64,000 nucleotides of DNA, taken from positions 248,001-312,000 of the forward strand of contig CAWCWA010000001.1 of NCBI GenBank assembly GCA_963799085.1. The letters run 5' to 3'. This stretch comes from AP-15 sp963799085 (GTDB lineage: Bacteria; Pseudomonadota; Alphaproteobacteria; ATCC43930; CGMCC-115725). Below are positions 27,905-38,100 of the stretch, piece after piece (within the stretch, counting starts at the first letter, position 1; every line of letters begins with the position of its first letter). Below the pieces are notes generated by a model. It saw nothing but the letters and a program-made list of their open reading frames with translations, did no database searches and was not told the DNA's origin. The translations under genes were made by a program, and so were the position numbers.

Positions 27905-28839
27905 TATTTGTCCTCGTGCCGCAGATGGGTGTAGCCGCCCTGAACGCCGTGCTCGCGATAGTAGGCGACGGTCTGCGCGACGATCTCGTCGAGCGGGGTG
28001 AACGGGATCGGCCCGAAATCCTTGAAGGTACGCGACGGGTCGAGCAGGATCGACGGCGCGTCGTCGGGCCCGAGCGGCCGGATTTCCGGTTTCGGATACG
28101 CGTTGATCTGCATCGCGGTAACGACCGCGTCATAGAGTTCTTTGATCGCAACGTCGCGGCCGGAGGAAAAGTGGTAAGTGCCGTGGCCGGTTCCGTCGGC
28201 CGCTCTCACGACATAGCGCGCAAGATCGCGTACAAACACGAAATCCCGCCGCGCCTCGGTCACGAAGCAGCTTTTTCCCTGCGACAACCGCTCGTAAAAG
28301 ATCGGCAGCGGCCCGCTGACGTTGCGCGGACCGACGACGTTTGCCAGCCGGAACGTGACCCAGTCGACGCCGCTGTACTGGATGTAGTGCTCGCCGGCGG
28401 TCTTCGAGATCGCGTAGCTGCTGTTGACCGGGTCGATCGGGTGGTCGAGCGTGATCGGCTGCTCGCGCGGTCGGGTGCCGTAGCACAGTGCGGTCTGGAA
28501 ATAGATCAGGCGAGCGACCGTGTGGTCCCGGCAGGCGCGAGCGACATTGGCGCTACCGACGCAGTTGGTCAATGCGTCGGAATGCCAGTCGTCGGGGTCC
28601 TTGTACGAGGCGGCAGTGTGTATCACTACATCGGGACGAAACCCGCCGATCAGCTCGTCGAGCAGCCGCTTATCCGCAATGCTGCCTTCGACCAGCCGCA
28701 GCGCCGAATGCGGCGCCAGATTGTCGCGCCGGCCGGTCGCGAAATTGTCGACCGCGACGACCTCGTCGCCGCGCGCCAAAAGCAGATCGACAACGGTCGA
28801 GCCGACCAGACCCGATCCTCCCGTGACAAGCACCTTCAT
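27904..28839 (-). CDS. NAD-dependent sugar epimerase/dehydratase (extended SDR)
   Basis: 311 residues, intact. MKVLVTGGSGLVGSTVVDLL binds NAD. NSSYAISKTAGEHYIQYSG holds the catalytic Tyr-Lys. LANVVGPRNVSGPLPIFYER and RRDFVFVRDLARYV form the substrate domain. It is a clear paralogue of the next gene downstream (shared DPDDW, YFQTALCYG and YTHLR segments). It probably interconverts NDP-sugars for the glycan made by this locus; the exact reaction is not predictable. Confidence 0.92.
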   Translation of the reverse strand: MKVLVTGGSGLVGSTVVDLLLARGDEVVAVDNFATGRRDNLAPHSALRLVEGSIADKRLLDELIGGFRPDVVIHTAASYKDPDDWHSDALTNCVGSANVARACRDHTVARLIYFQTALCYGTRPREQPITLDHPIDPVNSSYAISKTAGEHYIQYSGVDWVTFRLANVVGPRNVSGPLPIFYERLSQGKSCFVTEARRDFVFVRDLARYVVRAADGTGHGTYHFSSGRDVAIKELYDAVVTAMQINAYPKPEIRPLGPDDAPSILLDPSRTFKDFGPIPFTPLDEIVAQTVAYYREHGVQGGYTHLRHEDK

Positions 28840-28878
28840 TCAGCCTGATCTCCCCGGCAATGGGGTTAAAGAAACGCC

Positions 28879-30834
28879 TCAGTTCGCAGCGGCCGTGTCC
28901 AGCGCGCGCGGCGCGTCGGCCGCGTCGGACAACATGCGCCGGTATTCGGCGGCGCGGTCGTGGAACATCCGCTGCCAGAGCTCGAGGCTCAGCAGTCCCC
29001 AGGTCTTGCGCGAAAACCGTCCGGCTTGTGTGAAATTTGCAAGTACGGCCTCGGAGTTCATGAACGGCCGCTCGCGGGCGCTGCGGCTGTGGAATACGTC
29101 GCTGACGAACTCGCGTAGCGGCCCGGCAAACCACTCCGCCAGCGGCACCGGAAAACCCATCTTGTCGCGCCTGTCGGCGATCGGTGACGGCAGAATGCTG
29201 CCGTAGGCGAGCTTCAAGAGATGCTTCATGCGGCCGCCGGTGAACTTGATGTCGGCGGGCACCGTGGCGAGGAACTCGACCAACGGATGGTCGAGCAACG
29301 GCACCCGGCTCTCCAACCCGTGCGCCATGCTCATCCGGTCCTCGACGTGCAGCAAGGCCGGCAACAGACATTTGAAATCGAAATGCGTCATCTTGTCGAA
29401 ATAGGCCTCGTGACCGACATTGGCAGAATTGTTGAAGATAGCGCGGAAACTTTCAAATACCTGCCGCCTGTCGAGCAGCGACCAGTCGACTTCGGCCGCC
29501 ATGTCGGTCGAGCGGTCAATCAGCCGGAAGTAGCGCGCGTCGAGCTCACCGAACAGTCCGTCGCGCCAGAACTCCTTCATCATCGGCTGGTACTCGCGCA
29601 GCAACCCCAGGTTCGGGACGATCAACTCGATCGTTACAACAAAGTTGCCGTTCTTATACGTGCCTTCGAGTGCCGCCTTGATGCATTGCTCGAAATAGGC
29701 GAGCAGGTACCGGGCATAACCGCCAAAAATCTCGTCGCCGCCCTGCCCGCCAAGCACGACCTTGAGGTGGCGGGAGGCGAGCTGAGACACCATGAACTGG
29801 GGGAACGACCCTGGTCCGGCGACCGGAAAATCGAGATGATAGATGACGTCCGCGATACAGTTGCGGAAGTCGTCGGACGTGATGTCGATGACATGCAGGC
29901 GGCCGCGCGCGGCCTCGGCGGCGGCCGCAGCGTATCCGCTCTCGTCGTAGCCGGGGTGCTCGGTGAAGCGGCCGTGGAAGCACTCGCGAGCGGCCGTTTC
30001 CAACCTGCCCGCAAGGATCGCGATCAGACTGGAGTCGACACCGCCCGACACATAGGCGCCGACCGGCACGTCGGCGCGCAGATGCACCTCGACTGCATCA
30101 TTCAACAGTTCCGTCAAGCGGCGCTCGAAGTAGCACGGGCTGTGATCGAAATCGATCTGGTAGCGAACGTCCCAATAGCGCTGAACCGAAACTCGACCGT
30201 TCGCCACGGACAGCATATGACCGGGCAGCAGCTGGCGAATGCCGTTGAACAGCGTCGCTTCACCGATCGTGTATTGAAATGTCAGGTATTCGCCGAGCGC
30301 ACCGGGATCCGTGTCAATAGCCGGCTGAAATGGCAGCAGCGCCTTGGCCTCCGACGCGAACACCAGCAGATTGCCGACGACAGAATAATAAAGAGGCTTG
30401 ATGCCGAAACGGTCGCGCGCACAGAACAGTCGCTGCTGCCGCTCGTCCCAGATCGCAAACGCAAACATGCCGCGCAGACGTCCGAGACACCTCTCGCTGT
30501 ATTTTTCATAAGCGGCGAGGATGCACTCGGTATCCGAAGTCGAGCGGAACGCCCACCCCGGCGCGAGCTCATCCCGCAACTCCGGGTAGTTGTAGATTTC
30601 GCCGTTATAGGTGATGACGCTCGCCGGCGCCTGCATCGGCTGCCGCGCCATGTCGCTCAGATCGATGATCGCAAGACGGCGGTGGACGAGGCCGACCCGG
30701 CCGGACCGGCTGCTCCAGCTGCCGCGCCCGTCCGGACCCCGGTGCGCGATCAGACGATCGAGGACGGTGAGCGCGCCGGCAAGGCGCGGGATCGGCGTTC
30801 CATCGATCGAAAAGATACCGGCTATTCCGCACAT
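28879..30834 (-). CDS. Asparagine synthetase-like amidotransferase 1
   Basis: 651 residues starting MCGIAGIFSIDG, so Cys2 is the glutaminase nucleophile; this fixes the start at 30834 although a longer frame is open. The class II glutaminase domain has HRGPDGRGSW, VHRRLAIIDLSDMARQPM, TYNGEIYNYPELRDEL and ARDRFGIKPLYY. The synthetase domain has the pyrophosphatase loop YVSGGVDSSLIAI and VLGGQGGDEIFGGYARYLLA. In polysaccharide loci such enzymes are thought to amidate uronic acids or other carboxylates rather than make asparagine; this is inference from context. One of three paralogues here. Confidence 0.93.
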   Translation of the reverse strand: MCGIAGIFSIDGTPIPRLAGALTVLDRLIAHRGPDGRGSWSSRSGRVGLVHRRLAIIDLSDMARQPMQAPASVITYNGEIYNYPELRDELAPGWAFRSTSDTECILAAYEKYSERCLGRLRGMFAFAIWDERQQRLFCARDRFGIKPLYYSVVGNLLVFASEAKALLPFQPAIDTDPGALGEYLTFQYTIGEATLFNGIRQLLPGHMLSVANGRVSVQRYWDVRYQIDFDHSPCYFERRLTELLNDAVEVHLRADVPVGAYVSGGVDSSLIAILAGRLETAARECFHGRFTEHPGYDESGYAAAAAEAARGRLHVIDITSDDFRNCIADVIYHLDFPVAGPGSFPQFMVSQLASRHLKVVLGGQGGDEIFGGYARYLLAYFEQCIKAALEGTYKNGNFVVTIELIVPNLGLLREYQPMMKEFWRDGLFGELDARYFRLIDRSTDMAAEVDWSLLDRRQVFESFRAIFNNSANVGHEAYFDKMTHFDFKCLLPALLHVEDRMSMAHGLESRVPLLDHPLVEFLATVPADIKFTGGRMKHLLKLAYGSILPSPIADRRDKMGFPVPLAEWFAGPLREFVSDVFHSRSARERPFMNSEAVLANFTQAGRFSRKTWGLLSLELWQRMFHDRAAEYRRMLSDAADAPRALDTAAAN

Positions 30835-32161
30835 GACCGCTCGGCTCCCACCGCCGCTGCGGCATGGCTGCAATCGTAACGAGCGGGTGCGCTTCCGCGC
30901 TCCGCAAAAAGCGCATCGACAAGACACCTAAGCCGGGTCGCCTCTGCAGTCCAGCTGAGTTCCCGCGCGAGTGTCGCGGCGCCGGCGCGATACCGGACGT
31001 CGTCATCAGCACAGTCCAATATGGCTTGTGCCAGGCTTGGCGCGTCGGGGCAATCGAGACAGACACCGATGTCGCTCCTCCCAACCGTCGCCTCGATTTC
31101 AGGCAGCGGCATCCGCACAACCGGTAGCCCGGCGGCAACGACTTGGAAGAAGCCGTTCGGCAGTGCGTTGCGGTAGTTCTCGGAATACGCCCCATAGATC
31201 ACCAACCCGACATCGGCAGACCGGATCGCCGGCACGATCGCGTCCGGAGCCAACGCAATGCCATGATGCACCCGACCGCGGACCGGCTCTCGCGTCAATT
31301 CGTGTGCAACCCGCTCGTAGCCGCGACCGACAAATGCGAGGTGGAAACGCTGCGGCAGAAGCGCCAGGGCGGCAACGGCCATTACGACCGCCATCCCGGG
31401 TTTCCAGTTGCCGACCACGACGCACAGCCGGTCGGCCGCGCCCAAACCCAGCACCCCCTGAGGTCAGGCGCCTGCGTCCGGTCGCGACGCTCGTCATGGC
31501 AGTTGCGGATCACGACCGGCCGGCGCCCGAAGGTCCGCTCGCATCGAGGCCGCGCACCCCATTGCTGACCGTAACGGCCGCATCCGCCTCGGCCATCAGG
31601 CAGTCTTCCAGCGCGTCGAGAAACGGACGGAGCCGGTGACGGTCGAACGGCTCCGCAGTGCCGCCGGCGGCTCAATGCCGCGATAGAAATCGTGCGCGTC
31701 ATAGACAATCCGGGCGCCAGCCGCTCGCGCCATCGGTCCGCACCGCGCGATAGAGCTCGAAAGAATGAAGGTAACAGAGGGTCGCCGGCGGCAACAACCG
31801 CACGCGGCCGATAACAGTGGCGCCACCAGTCGTATCCCCTGAAACCGGCATAAAGCCGCCATTCCCGAGGGCTCCGAAGCGCCCATTGCGCAGCGCCAGC
31901 GCCGGCGCCCCGGCCACCACCGGCCGGCCGCGGGCGACATCGCCGCCTGCGGGGCTCGGCGCGAGCGCCGCCGAGCGAACGTACCTCGATCCGCGTCTCC
32001 CCAGAAACGCCGGGCGCTCGGCCGTGCCCTCGAGCACAATCGAATGAAAACCCATCTCGGCGAGCGAGTTGGCGATCCGGACGGCGCGGCTGTCCGCCTC
32101 GAGCGCTACCGGCGTCAGCGATACCGCAACGCCTCGGGCCGGGATCGACGCCCCCGTTCAC
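30822..32161 (-). pseudogene. GT-B glycosyltransferase, several frameshifts
   Basis: A GTG at 32161 overlaps the upstream TGA, and four or five frame changes are needed to reach the intact C-terminal half from about 31454. N-terminal pieces read RAVRIANSLAEMGFHSIVLE, LLPPATLCYLHSFELYRAV and ARIVYDAHDFYRGIEPPA. The C-terminal half reads DRLCVVVGNWKPGMAVVMAV, FHLAFVGRGYERVAH and LPNGFFQVVAAGLPVVRMPL, with the terminal nucleotide-binding E-A-T segment. About 440 residues joined, typical of GT4-like enzymes. Sugar and linkage unknown. Its stop overlaps the start of amidotransferase 1 by 13 bp. Confidence 0.75.
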
Positions 32162-34080
32162 GCGCTGACCCCAAACAACCGCCCCCAGATGCCGAGATTG
32201 ACGATCCGCCACAGCGAGAAATCGATCTGCCGGCGGCCGTCCAGCATATCGGCGGCATGTGCGCGCACGCCCTGGGCGATTGAGCAGCCCCGGAAACCGC
32301 GCCAAGGTCTGCTCGATTCCGCCCAGCACCGCCTCGCGCAACGGGCCGCGAAACCACGCCTCCTCCGGGGTCGCAAAGCCGAGCTTGTCGCGGCGGCTTC
32401 GCACGATTTCGGGAAGAATGCCGGTCATCGCCCGCCGCAGCACCCGTTTGGTGTCGCCACCGACAATCTTGTGCCGCTCACCGAGGCGCGATCGAGAACT
32501 CGACGAGCCGGTGATCGAGAAACGGCACGCGCGCCTCGATGCCGTGCGCCATGCTGTTGCGGTCTTCCCAATGCAGCAGCATCGTCAGGTTCGAGGATTG
32601 GGTCATGCGCGACGCAAAGATCGCCGATGTCCCGCGATCGGCGGCCGGCCGATCGATTCGCGCGCGGTCTCGAAGGCGCTGCGCGCCGAGATGCGGGCGC
32701 AAAGCCTCGCCGTCAAGCCAATTATGCTGCGTCACAGCATGACGCGTCGCGGCGCAGCCGTTGCGCCAGCGGACGCGCGGCAGGAGCGGCAGCAGGAACA
32801 TCCTGCGCCTGCTGCGGCGAGCGACGATGCCGTGCCAGCAGTGCCGTTCCATCATCGCGCGCAGCCAGCGTGAGCGAAGCGGCGGCGCCGGATCAGGCTC
32901 GCAATAGTAATACGGAAAGCCGCCGTGATAGCCGGCGAGCTGCTCGTCGGCGCCCTGGCCGTCGAGCATCACTTTGATGCCGGCGCCGCGTGCCTCGGCG
33001 AATACGCACCATTGCGCGAAGATGCTGGTGCTGCCGTAGGGCTCGTCCTGGTGCCAGGTGATCCGTTCGGCCTGCGCGAAAGCATCCTCGACCCGCGGAT
33101 GGCACCAATGGGGCAGGCACGCCGCGTCGCGTACAACATCCTCCATGAACGGCCGCTCATCGACCGCCTTCACGTCGTAACAGGCGCTGACGGTATTGAC
33201 CCGGGCGCCGCCGCCCTCGGCCTCGAGTTCCCGCGCCATCAGGCAGACGATCGAGGAGCTGTCGAGCCCACCCGAAAGGCAGGTCCCAACAGGCACGTCG
33301 GAACGCAAATGCAAGCGTACCGATTCCGTCAGCAGCGCGCCGAACCGCTCGGCCGCCTCGCGCTCGTCGATTGCCAGCGTGCCCGGCTCGAGAATCGCAT
33401 ACCAACGCCGCACCGGCAGCTGTTCGCCCGGGCCTCCATTGCTGCAGATCGAGCCGCACGCATTCACCGCCGCGCAACTGCCCGACGCCATCGAACATTG
33501 TCTCCGCGGTGTGCTCCATGATCCCGGACGAGAGGAAATCGTAGGCACCGCGCCACGTTGAGCCGGGCACGCAAATCCCGGCAACCCGATGAGTTGCTTG
33601 ATCTCCGAGGCGAACGGCGAACCCGTCCGCTGTCGCGAAATAATAGAGCGGCTTAACCCCGAAGCGGTCGCGCGCGGCGAAGGTGACCTGCCTCGCCTTC
33701 GTCCCAAATCACGAACGCGAACATTCCGACCAGCCGGTCGAGCGCCGCCTCGCCCCATTGTGCATAGGCAGCGAGCAGCACCTCGGTGTCGGACTGGGTG
33801 CGAAACCGGTGCCCTAGCGCTTCCAGCTCGTGACGCAGTTCGATGTAGTTGTAGATCTCGCCATTATAGATGGTCCAATAGCGCCCGTCGGCATAGGCCA
33901 TCGGCTGCGCTGCGGCGTCGGACAAATCAATGATGCTCAGCCGGCGGTGACCCATGCGCCACGGCGCCGGCGCTGCTGTCGAACACCCGCCAACCACACC
34001 CGTCCGGCCCGCGGTGCGCCACCCGATCGAGCCGCGTCGGGATCCGGATCGAAGCCAATCGAAAACCAGATGCCGCACAT
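32158..34080 (-). pseudogene. Asparagine synthetase-like amidotransferase 2, several frameshifts
   Basis: MCGIWFSIGFDPDPDAA at 34080 supplies Cys2. The glutaminase pieces MGHRRLSIIDLSDAAAQPM and YNGEIYNYIELRHELEALGH are in a second frame. The synthetase part is largely in one frame: TCLSGGLDSSSIVCLMAREL, KVMLDGQGADEQLAGYHGGF, NSMAHGIEARVPFLDHRLVE. The C-terminus (SRRDKLGFATPEEAWFRGPL, FSLWRIVNLGIWGRLFGVSA) ends at TGA 32158. Shifts lie near 34020, 33690, 33590, 32490 and 32290. About 635 residues joined. Catalytic motifs of both domains survive, so errors in sequence are more likely than loss of function. Confidence 0.8.
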
Positions 34081-34088
34081 CGCAAATC

Positions 34089-35561
34089 CTACCCGACCAC
34101 CTGCTTCGCGAACGCCGCGTAGGCGGAGACGAGCCGCTTGAACTCGCGCTCCCAACAAAGCTCGCGCGCCGCCGCCAGCGCGTTGCGCTTGTAGGCGTCA
34201 ATACGCTCGCGATCCAGGCCGTTGATCGCCGCTGCGATGGCTGCAGGCTCGACGGTCGGGATCAACACGCCGAGCTCGTATTCCCGCGCCAGCCGAGCCA
34301 TCTCCGGTAGGTCGCTGACGCACAACGCAAGACCTGCCATTAGGTATTCGAAGAATTTATTGGGCAGCGCGAATTCGTTGTGGCGCGAGTGGCCGGGCAA
34401 CGCAAAGAAGCCGATATCAAACGTCGCCGCCTCGCGCACCAGCTCGGTCATGGGCACCGCTGGCGCCAGATGGACGCGATCCCCGAGCCCGGCCTCGCGG
34501 ATGAGGCGGCGCAACCGGTCGCTGTAGCCCGAGTTTTCCGGGCCGCGGATCGTCAGGTCGAAATCCGGCAGCCACAGTACGACACTTTCGATCGCCGCTT
34601 CTAGCCCGCGACCGGTCGCGACGATGCCGTGGTACAAGACCCGGATTTGATTCCCACTCGGCCGGAACTCGCAACACCGGTAGGGTGGCGTATTACGGAT
34701 GACCAGCGGCGTCCGCCGCAGGTGGTAAATGGCGTCGAGTTTATCGGCAATGCCTGCGGACACGGCGGAAACGGCGGCGGCATCGCGAATGAAGCGGCGC
34801 TCTATGGCACAGACCATGGGCTTGTGCCATATCCGCCACCGCCATTTCTCGGCATATTCTTCGGTCGCGAATTCATGCGTGTCGTAGACGTAGACGCCGC
34901 CTTTCTCGGCCGTGAGGCGGGCGGCGATCGGCAGCACGTTCCAATCATTGGCGACCCATACGTCCGCCTCGACGTGCTGCGCGGATCGGTACAGATCGAG
35001 GATATTCTGAAACCGGGTCCAATAGATCTTTTCAGCGACTTCCGGGAGGAATCGCACCAAGAGCAGCCGCATCCGGTAGCGGACACCGCTGAGCCGTGCC
35101 AAACCAAAGCGTACGCACATGGCCTGAGTTCGGCCAAGCCAGTGCCTGCGCGGTTGCTCGACGCACTGCTGCCGCGCCTCGTCGGCCAACACCAGGCCCG
35201 CCATCCGGCGAAACTGCTGGACCACCCACCGACGCAGGGCCGATCGGATGTCGTGCTGGCGGCCGGAGGGCTCGGAAAGGGACGCCGGCACGGCCTCAGC
35301 CGCCATCGTAGGCGCTGCGTATGTCGATGGCGGGGCCGCTCGTAACAGATCGTCGCCGGTCAAGATCGGCCACGCCGGCGGCGGCGATTTCGCGCCAGAT
35401 AACCCGATCGCGACAACGTCCCAACCTGCCCGCGCGAACGCATCTCCCTGGCGCCGGACCCGTGGATCGTCCGCGATCGCCGACAGCGCGATGATGCAGA
35501 TCCGCGGCCGCCGCGACACGTCTCCGACTGACTTGACATGCAGGGTCTCGGCGGCGCTCAT
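34089..35561 (-). CDS. GT-B glycosyltransferase (GT4-like)
   Basis: 490 residues, intact. ATG 35561 overlaps the methyltransferase stop. The N-terminal domain has RICIIALSAIADDPRVRRQG, WVANDWNVLPIAARL and VYVYDTHEFATEEYAEKWRW. The C-terminal domain has IRVLYHGIVATGRGLEAAIE, LTIRGPENSGYSDRLRRLI and NEFALPNKFFEYLMAGLALC with the E-F-G-F/E-x7-E-like nucleotide-sugar site. It is a probable cytoplasmic retaining glycosyltransferase adding one sugar to the lipid-linked glycan. Donor unknown. Confidence 0.9.
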   Translation of the reverse strand: MSAAETLHVKSVGDVSRRPRICIIALSAIADDPRVRRQGDAFARAGWDVVAIGLSGAKSPPPAWPILTGDDLLRAAPPSTYAAPTMAAEAVPASLSEPSGRQHDIRSALRRWVVQQFRRMAGLVLADEARQQCVEQPRRHWLGRTQAMCVRFGLARLSGVRYRMRLLLVRFLPEVAEKIYWTRFQNILDLYRSAQHVEADVWVANDWNVLPIAARLTAEKGGVYVYDTHEFATEEYAEKWRWRIWHKPMVCAIERRFIRDAAAVSAVSAGIADKLDAIYHLRRTPLVIRNTPPYRCCEFRPSGNQIRVLYHGIVATGRGLEAAIESVVLWLPDFDLTIRGPENSGYSDRLRRLIREAGLGDRVHLAPAVPMTELVREAATFDIGFFALPGHSRHNEFALPNKFFEYLMAGLALCVSDLPEMARLAREYELGVLIPTVEPAAIAAAINGLDRERIDAYKRNALAAARELCWEREFKRLVSAYAAFAKQVVG

Positions 35562-36730
35562 CGATTTGCTTCGAGCCCCGCGCCGACCGCTGGTGTGTAG
35601 ACGATTGCCCCGAGGGCGCGCAGTCTTGCCGCCACCGGCTCGGCGTAGACCGGGCTCAGCGCCAATGCAACGTGCCTGATTTCCTGGTCGCGTATCAGTC
35701 CGGGGCCGCCAACCGGACGGCCCAGCACTTCGGCGCCCCATACGCTGTTGTTCTCGTCGATAAAAGTCAGGATGTCCGATGGCGGAAAGCCCAGCATGAA
35801 GGGCGCCATCAACCCGGCGGTCGCCAAACCGAAAATCGCGAAATGCTCGCCGCGACGGCGCGCGGCGGCGCGCGCATCCGCTACCGATTGAAGAATCCCT
35901 CTGACCAACTGTTCGTTACGCCGCGCCACTCGCATGTTCTCCGAATATGCTGTGGGGGGCGCCTCGGATCCGGAGCCGTCCGCTCGCAGCACCGCGTACA
36001 TCGGCACTCCGGCGGGCTGGATCGTCTCGACCGAGAGCCCGGCACGCGCCGCCAAATTTTTCAGCGCTGGCTGCGTCAGCTTCGATAGATGATCGCCGCA
36101 TACGAGGCTATTTGGATGGGTTTCAAAGTTTGACGCTTCGAGGAAACAGACGCCGCCTCTCCGCAGCGCCCGGGCCGCCCATTTCAACAGCGCTAGCGGA
36201 TCCGCCACACTCTGTATGACGCTGAGCGCGACAACGATATCCTGGCTACCCGGCGGGCATTCACAGTCCTCAAAGCCGCAGCGATACACGCGGGCCGTCG
36301 GCACCGCTTCCACCAGCGCCTCGAACGACACGCTCGGCTCGATTGCGGTCAGCTGATATCCCGGATAGAGCTGATGAAAATGCCTGAGAAACTGGCCACG
36401 GCCGGAACCGATCTCCAGCAAGCGTCCACGTTGCGGGATTGCCGCGAGCTTGCCAATCAGCTCGACCAGCTGCGCCCTGCCGTCGCCGTAGAATCTCATC
36501 ATCGGGGTCGGCGCGAACACCTGCTGATAGAAGCCCTTCAGTGACGATCGCACGCCACGGCTTTCATAGACGAGCCCGCACCCGCGGCAACAGCACGGAC
36601 GCAGTTCTGCGTCCGGCAGCACAGCCCAATTGGATGCAACGATCGGACCCCGGTGTCCGATACCGAGCGGCTCGACGTCTTCCGATTTGCAGGCTGGGCA
36701 GCGATCGCGATCCGTCGAAGCCTCACGCAT
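35558..36730 (-). CDS. SAM-dependent sugar C-methyltransferase-like protein
   Basis: 390 residues with three parts. An N-terminal zinc-binding segment has Cys 11 and 14 (RCPACKS) and a second group in RPCCCRGCGLVY. The central SAM-binding fold has GRLLEIGSGRGQFLRHFHQL and DIVVALSVIQSVADPLALLK. The C-terminal domain (GEHFAIFGLATAGLMAPFML ... LTFIDENNSVWGAEVLGRPV) matches the Methyltransf_14 type. Together these resemble NDP-sugar C-methyltransferases such as TylC3, so a branched or C-methylated deoxysugar is a reasonable, unproven guess. It overlaps genes on both sides. Confidence 0.85.
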   Translation of the reverse strand: MREASTDRDRCPACKSEDVEPLGIGHRGPIVASNWAVLPDAELRPCCCRGCGLVYESRGVRSSLKGFYQQVFAPTPMMRFYGDGRAQLVELIGKLAAIPQRGRLLEIGSGRGQFLRHFHQLYPGYQLTAIEPSVSFEALVEAVPTARVYRCGFEDCECPPGSQDIVVALSVIQSVADPLALLKWAARALRRGGVCFLEASNFETHPNSLVCGDHLSKLTQPALKNLAARAGLSVETIQPAGVPMYAVLRADGSGSEAPPTAYSENMRVARRNEQLVRGILQSVADARAAARRRGEHFAIFGLATAGLMAPFMLGFPPSDILTFIDENNSVWGAEVLGRPVGGPGLIRDQEIRHVALALSPVYAEPVAARLRALGAIVYTPAVGAGLEANR

Positions 36731-38000
36731 CGATGGCTCGCTCCGGCGCTGAAATCGCCGAGCCGACAGCCGATGCGGCTCGCGCCAGTTTACCGTTCCG
36801 GCTCTCGTCGGGGCTCATGATGAACCTGACGCCGGCCGCCAGTACGCTCGCCCGTGCGGCAGCTGCTTCGGACGTATCTCCTCTCACGAGCACGAAGCCG
36901 GGGCGAGCGAGGTCGTCGCGCTTGTCGAGCCCGGGAAGCCCGGGACGGTCGTACATCTCGGCAGCGACAACATCTGGTTCATCGGCCAGCGCGTCGAAAC
37001 CGCAGATCGCGGCAATCGTGCCAGGCCCGTGATCGAAGTAGTGCCAGGCAAGATGCACCGGCCGGCTGCGCGAGTAATTGGGCGTTCCGCCGGTCAGTAC
37101 GGCGGCGAGGATCGCCGGGTAACAGTAGCCGGTCGACAGCTCACAGATCGGATGCAAGTTGATCCCGCCGCCCGGCCGCGCCCCAACTTCCAGCAGATAA
37201 GGTTTGCCGCGGCGAAGCAGCACCTCGGTGTGCGTCGTGCCGTAACCGAGGCCGAGGGCTCGCGCCGAGGCGGCGACCAGCGGCTCGATCAGCTGACGAT
37301 GTGCGTGGCCGACGGGACCGGGAAAGCGCAGCTTCTTCACGACCGTGACACTTCTCGGGTAGTTCTGCTTGTCGGAAATCGACAGGAGGCGCGTCTCAGC
37401 CCCCGCGATAATCATCTCAACCGTGTGCTCGGAGCCTTCGACGAATTCCTCGATTACGACCTCGTCGTCGAGGTATTTTGGCAGCGAAGCCCCAACGATC
37501 GTCTGGACGCCCGGCCAATCGTGGGCGAGCCCGACCCCGCGACTGCCACCGCCCGAAAACGCTGGTTTCACGATGCACGGAAAGCTCTGCCAGCCGGGGA
37601 AGTGTCCGGCCAGAATGTCGGCCTTCGTCGCCCACGTCCATGTCGGTGTCGATAGTCCCGCTGCCGCCCAAGCCTGCTTCATCGCCACCTTGTTCGTGAC
37701 ACGGTAGGCGGCCTCTGTCGAGAGACCGCGTAGCCGGCGTTCTGTCGCGATGGCGGCGGCAGTCCGCACGCCGAAATCATTCAGCGGCAAGACGCCAGAC
37801 AGCGGAACATCGGCGAGCGCGGCTCGGGTCGATGCAGCATCAGAAAAGTTAACGGCCATAAAACGCGATGCCGCCGCCTGCCCCGGTGCGCCGCCGTCGC
37901 GATCGAGCACGAGCGTGCGATAGCCTGATCGCTCGAGAAGCTCGATCGCCGGCACTGCCATGCGATTGCCGCCAAGGATGAGCAGAAAACCGGAATTCAT
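36723..38000 (-). CDS. ATP-grasp domain protein
   Basis: 425 residues from MNSGFLLILGGNRMAVPAIE. ATP-grasp features are FPCIVKPAFSGGGSRGV, VVIEEFVEGSEHTVEMIIAG and YLLEVGARPGGGINLHPICE, with a pre-ATP-grasp Rossmann domain before them. Such ligases couple a carboxylate to an amine or thiol. Here an amino acid or acyl group may be joined to the glycan or its precursor (inference). A GTG at 38078 would add 26 residues, but 38000 is preferred. Without a 17-bp tandem duplication at 38067-38100, the upstream wbqC-like frame would end in an ATGA exactly at this ATG, as at many junctions in the locus. Confidence 0.88.
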   Translation of the reverse strand: MNSGFLLILGGNRMAVPAIELLERSGYRTLVLDRDGGAPGQAAASRFMAVNFSDAASTRAALADVPLSGVLPLNDFGVRTAAAIATERRLRGLSTEAAYRVTNKVAMKQAWAAAGLSTPTWTWATKADILAGHFPGWQSFPCIVKPAFSGGGSRGVGLAHDWPGVQTIVGASLPKYLDDEVVIEEFVEGSEHTVEMIIAGAETRLLSISDKQNYPRSVTVVKKLRFPGPVGHAHRQLIEPLVAASARALGLGYGTTHTEVLLRRGKPYLLEVGARPGGGINLHPICELSTGYCYPAILAAVLTGGTPNYSRSRPVHLAWHYFDHGPGTIAAICGFDALADEPDVVAAEMYDRPGLPGLDKRDDLARPGFVLVRGDTSEAAAARASVLAAGVRFIMSPDESRNGKLARAASAVGSAISAPERAIDA

Positions 38001-38066
38001 CGGTCGCGACGATTTGCCAACCCGAGCTGCGGCTCGCTGACCCTTGCCCCCCTCCGCATCGGTGCG

Positions 38067-38100
38067 TCGGGCGTCCACATCAGTCGGGCGTCCACATCAG
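38067..38100. repeat. 17-bp perfect tandem duplication at the 3' end of the wbqC-like gene
   Basis: Two adjacent copies of TCGGGCGTCCACATCAG (38067-38083 and 38084-38100). The second copy met by the leftward-read gene shifts its frame and produces the TGA at 38080-38082. Confidence 0.9.

Noticed and set aside
29221..30879. 552-codon plus-strand frame opposite amidotransferase 1
   Set aside because: Antisense shadow; the minus-strand protein has all catalytic motifs.
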